This document shows positions 1 to 8,335 of a stretch of 29,744 nt of DNA, in pieces (position 1 is the stretch's first letter; the number at the start of each line of letters is the position of its first letter). Made by a program: the position numbers and the translations under genes. The DNA comes from an uncultured Lachnospiraceae bacterium (GTDB lineage: Bacteria > Bacillota > Clostridia > Lachnospirales > Lachnospiraceae), in assembly GCA_910577825.1 (NCBI GenBank), contig CAJTOK010000025.1, positions 1 to 29,744 of the forward strand, given 5' to 3'. Under the pieces are notes generated by a model. It ran no database searches. It was not told where the DNA came from and saw only the letters and a program-made list of their open reading frames with translations.

Positions 1-71
1 TCTGATTTGTAGAAACTTATAAACAAGTACTCTTGATTGAGTACATCATTATTATGCTAGGAGGAATGGCA

Positions 72-1550
72 ATGGATTTAGAAATTTTAAAAGATGAAGA
101 AAAAAGAATGAATATGGTTATGTTCCTTTTTACAGCAATTATCCCTATAGCAGCATTTGGGTATGTAATGCTGTTTAATGGCGGGGCGCTAAAGGATATT
201 GTTGCACTATCTATGACGGTATGCAGTTTTTTAGTAAAGGCACTTGAAAAAGTCCTTGGAAAATATGCAAAATACTGTTATATATCAATACTCCCGGTCT
301 TTGGCGTACTGGTAATTACCGCCGGAACCCCTGCTGTATATGGTGCAATGGCAGAAGCATATTTTCTTGTCCTGATTTTATGTATACCATACTATGACCT
401 GTCAGTTATAAAAGTATGCACAGCTGTTACCGTTATCCCGAATATAATTGCAATGTTTATATTCCAGAAAGAATATCTTGCAATGTATTCTATGTCTATC
501 TGGTTCTTTGTATGGATAGTATATGCACTTGCTTTTGTTGTGGCATTTTTTATCATTAAAAGGGCTCTTTCACTGTTTAAACAGGTTGAAACAAACGAAC
601 ATAATATAGAACACCTGCTTAACAACGTACATGATGCTGTTGATGGCCTGCAGCAGTCATCTGTGAAAATTTATAAATCACTACATAACTTTGAAGAAAG
701 TTCAGCAGATATTGCTGCTTCTACCTCAGAAATCTCCAGCAGTGCCGATTTGCAGATTGGACAGGTGGAAGACAGCCTTGAAATATTTAATGATTTAAAT
801 GATAAAATTGAACTTTCAGAAACACGTGTTGCACAGACAGTTGAAAATATGCAGAAGCTTAAAGCAGAAAATGACAAGGGGATAGTTTCTATTGAAGAAC
901 TTTCTGTAAAATTCAGCCAGAATATAGAAGCCGCCAAAATGGCATCTGAAGGTGTTACTTCACTTGCGCAGAAGTCAACATCCATTGGTGATATTATCGA
1001 AAGCATAAGCCAGATTGCCCAGCAGACAAACCTGCTTGCCTTAAATGCTGCTATTGAAGCCGCAAGGGCAGGTGAGGCCGGGAAGGGTTTTGCAGTAGTA
1101 GCCGGGGAGATAAATTCCCTTTCAAGTGAATCTGCTGCGGCAACACAAAAGATTGATGCCATTCTTAAAGATATTATAAATACAGTGCAGGATACCAATA
1201 AAGTTATTGATAATAATAATACTATTGTAAATGATTCCAAAGAGAAACTGGATGATACAGTCAAAATTTTTAAAAAAATTCTTGCTTCTTCAGAAGAAGT
1301 TATTAATGTTACTAATTTATTAAAGAATGAGCTTATTAATATTGTAGACCTCAAAAACCACTTGTTACAGGCAATGAAACAGGTAGAAGATGTTTCACAG
1401 AAATCTGTGGAAAATACCTCACAAATAAGTTCTTCCATTGGTGAACAGGCAAAAGGCATGAATGATATACTTGGCGTTATGGAAAATATTAAAAATGGCA
1501 TTGATAAACTTTCAGATATATTAAATACAAATATACAAAATAATAGTTAA
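72..1550 (+). CDS. Methyl-accepting chemotaxis protein with integral-membrane sensor
   Basis: Predicted chemoreceptor that would pass a signal to CheA/CheW. The N-terminal ~170 residues form about six hydrophobic helices with very short connecting loops and no sizeable extracellular ligand domain. A cytoplasmic coiled coil follows, with the hairpin-tip signature QIAQQTNLLALNAAIEAARA and then GKGFAVVAGEI. There is no clear HAMP domain. The start is ATG 72, because AGGAGGA (59-65) sits seven bases upstream. A longer reading from TTG 33 would run through that ribosome binding site. A strong terminator follows, so the gene ends its own transcript; its promoter is off the window or within the first 60 bases. 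The MCP call is secure. The stimulus is unknown; a membrane-embedded sensor could read a lipophilic, redox or energy signal, which is inference. Confidence 0.93.
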   Translation: MDLEILKDEEKRMNMVMFLFTAIIPIAAFGYVMLFNGGALKDIVALSMTVCSFLVKALEKVLGKYAKYCYISILPVFGVLVITAGTPAVYGAMAEAYFLVLILCIPYYDLSVIKVCTAVTVIPNIIAMFIFQKEYLAMYSMSIWFFVWIVYALAFVVAFFIIKRALSLFKQVETNEHNIEHLLNNVHDAVDGLQQSSVKIYKSLHNFEESSADIAASTSEISSSADLQIGQVEDSLEIFNDLNDKIELSETRVAQTVENMQKLKAENDKGIVSIEELSVKFSQNIEAAKMASEGVTSLAQKSTSIGDIIESISQIAQQTNLLALNAAIEAARAGEAGKGFAVVAGEINSLSSESAAATQKIDAILKDIINTVQDTNKVIDNNNTIVNDSKEKLDDTVKIFKKILASSEEVINVTNLLKNELINIVDLKNHLLQAMKQVEDVSQKSVENTSQISSSIGEQAKGMNDILGVMENIKNGIDKLSDILNTNIQNNS

Positions 1551-1570
1551 CTAAAAATTTGGCCTTATAA

Positions 1571-1617
1571 AAAACAGGAAAATCCTTTTTATATTTTATG
1601 GATTTTCCTGTTTTTTT
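1571..1617 (+). terminator. Rho-independent terminator of the first chemoreceptor gene
   Basis: The arms AACAGGAAAATCC (1573-1585) and GGATTTTCCTGTT (1600-1612) pair perfectly over 13 bases with a 14-base loop. A run of T follows at 1611-1617. It lies about 20 bases after the stop codon and just upstream of the next promoter, so it separates the chemoreceptor from the GntR-ABC operon. Confidence 0.93.
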
Positions 1618-1628
1618 GCAAAAAAGTA

Positions 1629-1657
1629 TTGACAAAACTGTACTATTGTATTATTGT
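1629..1657 (+). promoter_or_regulatory. Promoter of the GntR-ABC operon
   Basis: TTGACA (1629-1634) is followed after 17 bases by TATTGT (1652-1657), a good sigma-A-type match. It starts 12 bases after the T-run of the preceding terminator. Confidence 0.7.
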
Positions 1658-1681
1658 ACTATATAGCTAATACAATAATAC
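1648..1681. promoter_or_regulatory. Inverted repeat, probable GntR operator
   Basis: GTATTATTGTA (1648-1658) and TACAATAATAC (1671-1681) are perfect inverted repeats 12 bases apart. They overlap the -10 box and the start of the transcript. YtrA-type GntR repressors commonly bind such sites in their own promoters, so autorepression is likely by inference. Confidence 0.55.
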
Positions 1682-1699
1682 AGTAAAGGAGGTAATTAT

Positions 1700-2071
1700 T
1701 TGGATTGGAAGTTTAATAATGATTCCCCTGTCTACCAGCAGATTATAGAGCAGATAAAAGCAATGCTCGCAACCGGGGCGCTTAAAGCTGGTGACAAGAT
1801 TCCTTCTGTCAGGGAACTTGCCATTGAAGCAGAAGTCAACCCCAATACAATGCAGAAAGCCCTGTCAGAGCTTGAAAGGGAAGGGCTGCTCTGCTCAAAA
1901 AGGACATCTGGCAGATATGTATCTGATAACCCGGCTAATGCCAATATTTTACAGGAGGAAATGATGATGGAATGTATAAAAGTATTTATTGAAACTATGA
2001 AGAAACTGGGATATTCAATGGAAGACTGTATAAAACTTATTGAAAAATACTGGAATAATGATATCTCATAA
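1700..2071 (+). CDS. GntR-family transcriptional regulator, YtrA subfamily
   Basis: A short 123-residue regulator. Residues ~1-75 form the GntR winged helix-turn-helix, seen in DSPVYQQIIEQIKAM, GDKIPSVRELA and NPNTMQKALSELEREGL. Only a short helical tail of ~45 residues follows, too small for a FadR- or UTRA-type ligand domain. This length and layout are typical of the YtrA subfamily, whose members usually repress an ABC transporter encoded directly downstream, often one answering cell-envelope stress or peptide antibiotics. The start is TTG 1700, supported by AAAGGAGG at 1685-1692. It lies 27 bases ahead of the ATPase gene in one operon. Confidence 0.93.
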   Translation: MDWKFNNDSPVYQQIIEQIKAMLATGALKAGDKIPSVRELAIEAEVNPNTMQKALSELEREGLLCSKRTSGRYVSDNPANANILQEEMMMECIKVFIETMKKLGYSMEDCIKLIEKYWNNDIS

Positions 2072-2098
2072 TGCTAACAGAAAGGAAAGTGGATTAAA

Positions 2099-2797
2099 AT
2101 GGAAAATATTTTAGAATGCCGTGATTTAACAAAAAGATATGGAAGCAAAACTGCACTGGAGCAGCTCTCACTTTCTGTTGAAAGTGGTAAAATTACAGGG
2201 CTTCTTGGCCCTAATGGCAGTGGCAAGACCACACTTATAAAAATAATAAGCGGCATACTTAATTATGACGGAGGGGAAGTATTTGCAGGCGGCCATAAGA
2301 TTGGCATTGAAAGCAAAAAAATAATTTCATACCTTCCAGAACGCCCCTATTTTTCACCTGGCATGAGGGTAAGTGAAACTATAAAATTCTTCAAGGATTT
2401 TTATGATGATTTCTCTGATGATGCCGCAGCAGATATGCTAAAAAGCTTAAATATAAATCCTGATGACAAAATAAGGACTTTATCAAAAGGCACAAGGGAA
2501 AAAGTACAGCTTGTGCTTGTTATGAGCCGCAAAGCCAGGTTATACCTTCTGGACGAACCAATGGGAGGCGTTGACCCCGCTGCAAGGGATTTTATCTTAA
2601 AAACAATCCTTAATAATTATAATGAAGATGCAGGTGTTATTATATCTACCCATCTTATAAGTGATGTGGAAAAAGTGCTTGATGATGTTATATTTATTAA
2701 AAACGGGCATATGGTGCTCCATAAAAATGTAGATGAAATAAGAAGTGAAAAAGGAAAATCTGTTGACACATTATTCAGGGAGGTATTTGCATGTTAA
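2099..2797 (+). CDS. ABC transporter ATP-binding protein (YtrB/BcrA-like)
   Basis: A 232-residue cytoplasmic ATPase with Walker A GPNGSGKT at residues 37-44, a signature-like LSKGT in place of LSGGQ, Walker B LYLLDEP followed by the D-loop GGVD, and the switch histidine in ISTHL. The altered signature and small size are common in exporters controlled by YtrA-type regulators. The last seven bases overlap the permease gene, so translation is probably coupled. Together they should form an exporter of two ATPases and two permeases. The substrate cannot be read from the sequence; export of an antibiotic or envelope component is inference from context. Confidence 0.93.
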   Translation: MENILECRDLTKRYGSKTALEQLSLSVESGKITGLLGPNGSGKTTLIKIISGILNYDGGEVFAGGHKIGIESKKIISYLPERPYFSPGMRVSETIKFFKDFYDDFSDDAAADMLKSLNINPDDKIRTLSKGTREKVQLVLVMSRKARLYLLDEPMGGVDPAARDFILKTILNNYNEDAGVIISTHLISDVEKVLDDVIFIKNGHMVLHKNVDEIRSEKGKSVDTLFREVFAC

Positions 2798-3603
2798 GTA
2801 AACTGGTTAAATATGATTTAAAATCAGGAAGCCATATAATGTTCCCGGCATATATATTTATAATGTTATGTGCCGTATTTTCAAGAATTATGAAGTTTAT
2901 ATCTGGTATATCAGACGGAAGCTTTAAATCTATTACTAATTTTTTATTTATATTTTCAGGCTTTATACTTATACTGTCCATAGTGGCGGCATGTGTTATT
3001 ACATTAGTATGGGTTGTATTAAGGTACAGGAATAACCTTTTGCGTGATGAGGGCTATCTTATGCACACGCTGCCTGTATCCCCGTCAAAGCTTTATTTTA
3101 GCAAAATGGCAGCAGCAATGTTATTCTTTCTTTTAGATATAATTGTAGTATTTTTATCAGTTATATTTTCAGGGCTTGTTGGCTGGGATGACTTTAAAGA
3201 AATAATAGTAACTTTCCACTATGGTGCAGCTGAATATAAAATAAATGGAAACATATATATAGCATCTATAATAATTCTTTTAATAATTGCACTTTACTTT
3301 AGTATATCACAGCTTTTTATAAGCCTTAATATAGGATACAGCCTTCCATTTGGAAAAGGCACAAGCAGGGACTTAATCTCTGTTGCAGTTTATATTGCAA
3401 CCTATACAATTATGCAGATATTAATGGTTCTTATAATTATAGTACCATTATTTATATCCGGGGTTGATATAGAAAATGAAACCCAGATTTTAAAATATAC
3501 CCAGAACTTTTTATTTATTGCAATAATAGTTATAGCTGCTTTTTCTGCAATATGCAGTACCATTTCAATAAAACTTATGCAGAAAAAATTAAACCTGGAA
3601 TAA
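2791..3603 (+). CDS. ABC transporter permease, about six membrane helices
   Basis: A 270-residue hydrophobic protein with roughly six membrane helices and a short soluble N-terminus. GGGAGG lies just ahead of ATG 2791, inside the end of the ATPase gene. No substrate-binding protein gene is present, which fits export rather than uptake. The RDEGYLMHTLPVSPSKL segment after the second helix pair resembles the cytoplasmic coupling region seen in ABC-2-type permeases of this group, though assignment to a named family is uncertain. It ends the operon and converges with the Ter-island HAD gene 16 bases away. Confidence 0.85.
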   Translation: MLSKLVKYDLKSGSHIMFPAYIFIMLCAVFSRIMKFISGISDGSFKSITNFLFIFSGFILILSIVAACVITLVWVVLRYRNNLLRDEGYLMHTLPVSPSKLYFSKMAAAMLFFLLDIIVVFLSVIFSGLVGWDDFKEIIVTFHYGAAEYKINGNIYIASIIILLIIALYFSISQLFISLNIGYSLPFGKGTSRDLISVAVYIATYTIMQILMVLIIIVPLFISGVDIENETQILKYTQNFLFIAIIVIAAFSAICSTISIKLMQKKLNLE

Positions 3604-3610
3604 GATTAAG

Positions 3611-3644
3611 CCAGATACCTCACAGGCTGTTGTGGGGTATCTGG
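3611..3644. terminator. Hairpin between convergent operons
   Basis: CCAGATACCTCACA (3611-3624) pairs with TGTGGGGTATCTGG (3631-3644) over 14 bases with one G-U-type pair and a 6-base loop. It sits between two convergent transcripts and overlaps the last codons of the HAD gene. Neither side has a good T-run, so it may act as a weak two-way terminator or an mRNA 3'-end stabiliser. Confidence 0.55.
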
Positions 3645-4387
3645 CAGTGCAGGCAGTAATTTAAAAGAAATTCCGAAAATATTTCCTTGCTTCCTGCTTC
3701 TTCTGCCTTAAAATCTGTTCCAAATTTCTCTGTAAAACCATATGGTGCTAATTTAATATCTGCTGCTTTTAACATAGGGATATCAAACCTGCTGTCCCCT
3801 GCTGCTATAACAGTATCCGCATTTACATACTTTCTAAACCTCCGGACAGCCGTCCCTTTGTTTAAATCTGCTGGCACTATATAAACCTTTTCCCCGTTAT
3901 CCAGCACATCCACCAGTGTATTATCAAGGATATCTTTTAGTTCCAGAACTACGTTTTCTGGCTGGCTGCATTTTGTAAATACAAAAAGCCCGTCTATAAA
4001 CCGCAGTTCTGATTTACGTCTTAAATCTTTTTCTAAAAAGTGCATTGCCTTTATAAGTTCTGGCATACTGTCCTTTATTATACTAAGGGATTTTCTGTAC
4101 CATTCTTCATTCCTCCTGCCATCTTCAAGAAGAACCCCGCCATTGCACACCAGTGCATATTTAATATTAATCCCAGGATTTATTCTTTTATACTGGCTGG
4201 CAGTCCTTGTAGATGTGGGCACAAGCAGAAGTTTTTCTTTAAGTTTTAAAAGCAGTCCATAAGTCCTTCTTGTAATATATGAAATTTCCCGTCCTTTGTA
4301 TATCTCCACATTAATTTTATCTGTACCTATATCTTTTTTATAAGAATAAATTATTGTATTATCTAAATCCATATTTAATACTATCAT
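3620..4387 (-). CDS. HAD-superfamily hydrolase (Cof/sucrose-phosphatase-like) of the Ter operon
   Basis: A predicted phosphatase of 255 residues. The nucleophile motif is DLDNT (7-11), motif II is PTSTRT (57-62), the lysine of motif III is in LNKGTA (~176-180), and the metal-binding motif IV is GDSRFD (197-202). A cap domain fits between motifs II and III, as in Cof-type HADs. HAD phosphatases are recurrent members of Ter-linked modules, where a nucleotide or sugar-phosphate substrate has been proposed; the true substrate is unknown. The start is taken as ATG 4387 (GGGGA eight bases upstream); ATG 4372, right at the nucleophile motif, is too late. It is the last gene of the minus-strand operon, 33 bases after the ATPase gene. 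Confidence 0.87.
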   Translation of the reverse strand: MIVLNMDLDNTIIYSYKKDIGTDKINVEIYKGREISYITRRTYGLLLKLKEKLLLVPTSTRTASQYKRINPGINIKYALVCNGGVLLEDGRRNEEWYRKSLSIIKDSMPELIKAMHFLEKDLRRKSELRFIDGLFVFTKCSQPENVVLELKDILDNTLVDVLDNGEKVYIVPADLNKGTAVRRFRKYVNADTVIAAGDSRFDIPMLKAADIKLAPYGFTEKFGTDFKAEEAGSKEIFSEFLLNYCLHCQIPHNSL

Positions 4388-4420
4388 TAGCAAAATCCCC
4401 GGTACAATATAAACTGCACT

Positions 4421-7054
4421 TTACTTTTTTGATACAAACATCTTTCTTGCCATGTCAACAGGAATAATTAAAACAGCCAGTGCCATAGATACAAGCAGGG
4501 CTTTAATGCTTAATGTTGTTGTGTTAAATACCTGCCCGCCAATTTCAATAATTACAGTCTGTAATATAAATATTGCCCCCATAACAAAGATAAATCTTTT
4601 ATTTTCACCAATATGCTCAAAAATGTTTAACTTCTCAGACCTTGTATTCAGGCTGTTAAATATTATTGAATATATAAAAAATGCAAACATAAAGGTTTTT
4701 TCATAAAGCCCGGGGTCTGTACATCCTTCAGGTGTTACATAACTTGTAATGCCTGCTACATTTTCAAGTATCAGTATAGAGCCCAGCGTTATAAATACTG
4801 AACTGGTACCGATTGCTGACTTTATATAATTTGTAAGTATATTATCTGTCCTTTTGGCTGGCTTTGCGTCCATATACCTTGCAAGTATTGGCTCGCCGCC
4901 AAATGCCATTGCTGCCAGTGTATCCATAATCAGGTTAATCCATAGAATCTGCACGATTGAGAATGGTTCTGTCCATCCAAGTACCGGCGCAATAATATTC
5001 ATAAGAAGTGTGCTTATATTTACAGTAAGCTGGAATATAAGGAACTTGCCAACGGATTTTGCCATTGTCCTGCTGTTAAGCACACAGTCTTTAATAGATG
5101 CAAGGCTGTTATTAAGAATAACTACATCGCCTGCTTCCTGTGCTACTGCTGTGCCATCCCCCATTGCAAAACCGATATCTGCCTGTTTTAATGCTGGTGC
5201 ATCATTTACACCGTCACCTGTCATGCCGCATACATTGTCCAAGCGCTGTGAAATAGAAACAAGCCTTTTCTTATCAAGTGGCTTTGCCCTGCTTACTACA
5301 CAAAGCCCTGGAAGTTTCTTTTCGAGTTCTTCATCTGGCATCTGCTCTAATTCCTCATGTGTAAGCACAAGGTCTTTTTTGCTGTCTTTAATAATTCCTG
5401 CTTCTTTTGCAATGGCAACTGCTGTTTCCTCTGCATCACCAGTAACCATAACAACCTGTATGCCTGCCTTATCCAGGATTTCCACTGTTTCGACAGCATC
5501 AGTCCTTACATTGTCCCTAAGGCATAATACAGCTATTAATACCGTCTGGCCTCCGCTGATTTTAGCAACTGACAGCAGCTTCATTGTCCTTTTAGCTTCG
5601 ACAAGCATAAGTTCTTCCACTTTTTTCCTGTCTGTTGCTGTAAATTCCTCTGTAGTGCCATCTGGAAGCATATAGTGTGTTACATCCCCTATAATGCCTT
5701 CTGTTGCACCCTTCCAGTATACTGTGCCGTCATTTAAAGTAACTGTTGCACATTTCTTTTCAGAATCAAACCCGCTGACTTCTTTTACCTTACCAGCATT
5801 ATTTACAGAACCGTTATAACCATTCTGTATTGCATATGCAAGAAGCGCCCTGTCCATATTATTACTGCCTATAGGCTTTCCTTCAGATATTTTAGCAAGG
5901 TTATTTAATGTTATTGCCTCAATAAATTCTTCATGTTTTAAATAATCAATAATTTTGCCTTCACCAGTAATAAATTCAACTAAAGATAAATTTCCTTCTG
6001 TAATTGTACCTGTCTTATCACTAAAAAGAACATTCATATACGCCGAATCAGAAAATGCAGCCTTATGGCTTACAAGAATATTCTTCTTATACATAGACTC
6101 TGTATTCATGGACTGGACAAGGCTGTTCATCATTGGAAGCCCTTCAGGCACAGCCATAATTACAATAGATGCCATTAACATAATTGCTTCTGCAATTAAA
6201 AGCAGCACAGACACTGCTGTTATATCTGCATCTGTCCTTAAAAGTGTTAAAGCAACCTGTAAAACACCTGCTATTGCGGCAGCAGAAACGCCCAGCTTTC
6301 CAATTCCCGCAGCAACAACCTCAAGTTTAAGGCTTGAAGTATCTTTTCTTTCTTCTTCATCATTATCAGTAAGGGCTTTGTTGATTTTGCCAAGTTCTGA
6401 TTCATCACCAATTACAGTTGCTGTCATATAACCTTCACCACTTGTTACAACTGACCCCATAAAAACCTTGTGTTTTGAAGAATAATCAGTGCTTAAAGCT
6501 TCGTCCATTGAATCTGCCGCTGTCTTTGTTTCATCCCTTGACTCGCCGTTTAAGGCTGCCTGTGATACTTTAATATTCCCTTCAAAAATTAACCCGTCCA
6601 CAGGTATTTTATCACCAGCCTGTACAAGTATAGTATCACCTTTTACAATTTCACTGGTCAGGATATTAACAATCTTCCCGCCTCTTATAACCTTTGCAAA
6701 TGTTTTATTATACTCCTCCTGTAATGCTTCACTTCTGGAACTGTTCCTGTACTCTGATAATGTACTAAAACCAGTTGCAAGTGCAATAGCAAGGATAATG
6801 CTTATAATTTCCACAACATCATTTTCCCCGCCAAGTGCTGGCACCATTATGCCTAATACAGCCAGTACAACCTTTAATGCCAGTGCACCACAAAGCACCT
6901 TAATCCAGATATCATCAAATGCGCCTAGAAACATTGACCATAAAGACTCCTGTTCCTTTTTTGCCAGCTGGTTAGTGCCATGTTTCTTCCTGCTTTCATC
7001 CGCCTGGGCTTCTGTAAGCCCGGCCATAAGCCTGTCTTTACTAAAATCTTCCAT
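4421..7054 (-). CDS. P-type Ca2+-transporting ATPase (P2/PMCA-like)
   Basis: An 877-residue ion pump. Visible parts: N-terminal cation-ATPase region (1-45), actuator-domain loop NGES (169-172), M4 PEGLP (303-307), phosphorylation site DKTGT (346-350), nucleotide-domain KGA (448-450), hinge TGDGVND (612-618), M6 NLIMDTLAA (707-715), and a C-terminal four-helix block. PEGLP together with the M6 Asn/Asp pair marks the P2 calcium group. The actuator loop is NGES rather than the usual TGES, possibly a subfamily trait. It probably exports Ca2+ from the cytoplasm. It follows three genes for TerD-type calcium-binding proteins, which suggests joint calcium handling. The ribosome binding site AGGAGG is about 14 bases from ATG 7054, longer than ideal. 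Confidence 0.94.
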   Translation of the reverse strand: MEDFSKDRLMAGLTEAQADESRKKHGTNQLAKKEQESLWSMFLGAFDDIWIKVLCGALALKVVLAVLGIMVPALGGENDVVEIISIILAIALATGFSTLSEYRNSSRSEALQEEYNKTFAKVIRGGKIVNILTSEIVKGDTILVQAGDKIPVDGLIFEGNIKVSQAALNGESRDETKTAADSMDEALSTDYSSKHKVFMGSVVTSGEGYMTATVIGDESELGKINKALTDNDEEERKDTSSLKLEVVAAGIGKLGVSAAAIAGVLQVALTLLRTDADITAVSVLLLIAEAIMLMASIVIMAVPEGLPMMNSLVQSMNTESMYKKNILVSHKAAFSDSAYMNVLFSDKTGTITEGNLSLVEFITGEGKIIDYLKHEEFIEAITLNNLAKISEGKPIGSNNMDRALLAYAIQNGYNGSVNNAGKVKEVSGFDSEKKCATVTLNDGTVYWKGATEGIIGDVTHYMLPDGTTEEFTATDRKKVEELMLVEAKRTMKLLSVAKISGGQTVLIAVLCLRDNVRTDAVETVEILDKAGIQVVMVTGDAEETAVAIAKEAGIIKDSKKDLVLTHEELEQMPDEELEKKLPGLCVVSRAKPLDKKRLVSISQRLDNVCGMTGDGVNDAPALKQADIGFAMGDGTAVAQEAGDVVILNNSLASIKDCVLNSRTMAKSVGKFLIFQLTVNISTLLMNIIAPVLGWTEPFSIVQILWINLIMDTLAAMAFGGEPILARYMDAKPAKRTDNILTNYIKSAIGTSSVFITLGSILILENVAGITSYVTPEGCTDPGLYEKTFMFAFFIYSIIFNSLNTRSEKLNIFEHIGENKRFIFVMGAIFILQTVIIEIGGQVFNTTTLSIKALLVSMALAVLIIPVDMARKMFVSKK

Positions 7055-7086
7055 CAGGTATAAATAATCCTCCTTATTATAGAGTT

Positions 7087-7118
7087 AAAAAGAGAAACTA
7101 TAGTTACAATTTCTCTTT
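7087..7118 (-). terminator. Attenuator-like hairpin between terD3 and the Ca2+ ATPase gene
   Basis: Read on the minus strand, AAAGAGAAA (7118-7110) pairs perfectly with TTTCTCTTT (7097-7089) around a 12-base loop, and the transcript then gives a run of five U. It lies in the only sizeable gap (84 bases) inside the operon. It looks like a partial terminator that would lower expression of the pump and HAD genes relative to the terD genes. Confidence 0.6.
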
Positions 7119-7138
7119 CCATAACAATCCTATATTTA

Positions 7139-7726
7139 TTATCTGTATCTTGCCGCCAGTTCATTTAATCCAGGGTCAGTTGTCCCCTGCCCCGTTGCAC
7201 TGAATTTCCATTCACCATTATGCCTGTATACTTCACCAAAAATCATGGCTGTCATCCCGGAATAGTTTTCAGTAAGGTTATACCTGCACATTTCATTATT
7301 ATTCCTTGCATCTACAAGCCTTATAAAGGCATTCTCTATAAGCCCGAAATTCTGGCGTCTTTCAAAGGCTTTGTAAATATTTACAACAATTACAATCCTG
7401 TCATATTCCTTAGGGACATCTGCAAGTTTAATTACAATCTGCTCATCATCACCAGCACCAGCACCGGTAAGGTTATCCCCCATATGCTGGACTGTGCCGC
7501 TTTTATGGCTCAGGTTGCCATAATATACCAAATCACCTATATCTGCCAGCCTGCCATTTTTAAGCATTATTGCAGAAGCATCACAATCAATATCTTCTGC
7601 CCTTTTTGAGAAAAAACCGCCTTTCTGTTTTACTTCGTCCCAGCCAAGGCCAACTAAAATTGTTGACAGCCCTGTGTTTTCCTTAGAAAGGTTTACCTTC
7701 TGTCCTTTTTGTAAACTAACTGACAT
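7139..7726 (-). CDS. TerD-family calcium-binding stress protein, divergent copy
   Basis: 195 residues across a whole TerD domain: N-terminal SLQKGQKVNLSK, GLGWD, GDNLTGAGAGDDEQI, RRQNFG, and NGEWKFSATGQG. TerD proteins bind Ca2+ and are linked to tellurite, phage, peptide-antibiotic and other envelope or DNA stress. Compared with its two neighbours this copy changes DLDA to DCDA, turns the GEDFSIETA stretch into TENYSGMTA, carries extra residues after GLGWD, and ends in GLNELAARYR rather than the GGLAALC form. It may therefore bind Ca2+ differently. GGAGG precedes ATG 7726 and only 12 bases separate it from the previous terD. Confidence 0.94.
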   Translation of the reverse strand: MSVSLQKGQKVNLSKENTGLSTILVGLGWDEVKQKGGFFSKRAEDIDCDASAIMLKNGRLADIGDLVYYGNLSHKSGTVQHMGDNLTGAGAGDDEQIVIKLADVPKEYDRIVIVVNIYKAFERRQNFGLIENAFIRLVDARNNNEMCRYNLTENYSGMTAMIFGEVYRHNGEWKFSATGQGTTDPGLNELAARYR

Positions 7727-7738
7727 ACCAATCCTCCA

Positions 7739-8320
7739 TTATTCTGCATCTATCCCGTAATTTGCACATAAAGCCGCAAGACCGCCCTGGTATCCGCTCC
7801 CAATGGCATTAAATTTCCATTCATCACCATTTTTATAAAGCTCACCAAACACAGCCGCTGTTTCAATAGAGAAATCTTCACCAAGGTCATACCTTAGCAT
7901 TTCTTCCCCTGTTTCTTCATTATAGATACGTATAAAAGCATTATTGACCTGTCCGAAATTCTGCCTTCTTTGCTCCGCTTCATAAATAGTTACTGTAAAT
8001 GCTACTTTAGAAATGCCTGCAGGTACTTTTGACAAATCAACCTTTATTTGTTCATCATCACCATCACCAGCGCCAGTAAGGTTATCTCCCAGATGCTCTA
8101 CACTTCCTGAAGAGTGCACAAGATTGCCATAAAATATGAAATCACCGGAACCAGTAACCTGTCCTGCATCTGTTAAAAGAAATGCTGCTGCATCAAGGTC
8201 AAAATCACCACCTGTATCAAATGTATTAACATCCCATCCTAAACCCACAACAACTTTTTTCAGGCCTGGATTGCCTTTTGTAAGGCTTACCTTCTGGCCT
8301 TTCTGTAAACTAACTGGCAT
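7739..8320 (-). CDS. terD: TerD-family calcium-binding stress protein
   Basis: 193 residues with the full set of TerD hallmarks: SLQKGQKVSLTKGNPGL, GLGWDVN, DFDLDAAAF, GDNLTGAGDGDDEQI, RRQNFGQVNNAFIR, RYDLGEDFSIETA, and FNAIGSGYQGGLAALC near the C-terminus. The acidic GDGDDE and DLDA stretches are those expected to hold Ca2+. AGGAGGA lies before ATG 8320, and 15 bases separate it from the preceding terD stop. It is the middle of three tandem copies, very similar to the first and clearly closer to it than to the third. Cytoplasmic, probably acting with TelA; the molecular role is not settled for the family. Confidence 0.96.
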   Translation of the reverse strand: MPVSLQKGQKVSLTKGNPGLKKVVVGLGWDVNTFDTGGDFDLDAAAFLLTDAGQVTGSGDFIFYGNLVHSSGSVEHLGDNLTGAGDGDDEQIKVDLSKVPAGISKVAFTVTIYEAEQRRQNFGQVNNAFIRIYNEETGEEMLRYDLGEDFSIETAAVFGELYKNGDEWKFNAIGSGYQGGLAALCANYGIDAE

Positions 8321-8335
8321 AATATTCTCCTCCTT

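Noticed and set aside
33..71. Upstream TTG start for the first chemoreceptor
   Set aside because: It would place the AGGAGGA ribosome binding site inside the coding sequence, while ATG 72 has correct spacing.
169..172. NGES instead of TGES in the Ca2+ ATPase actuator loop (residue numbers of the protein at 4421-7054) as a sign of an inactive pump
   Set aside because: All other catalytic motifs are intact, the Gly-Glu pair needed for dephosphorylation is kept, and the change is probably a subfamily trait.
4854..7067. Several open frames on the plus strand opposite the Ca2+ ATPase gene
   Set aside because: The minus strand carries all P-type ATPase motifs in one frame; the opposite frames have no start signals or recognisable domains.
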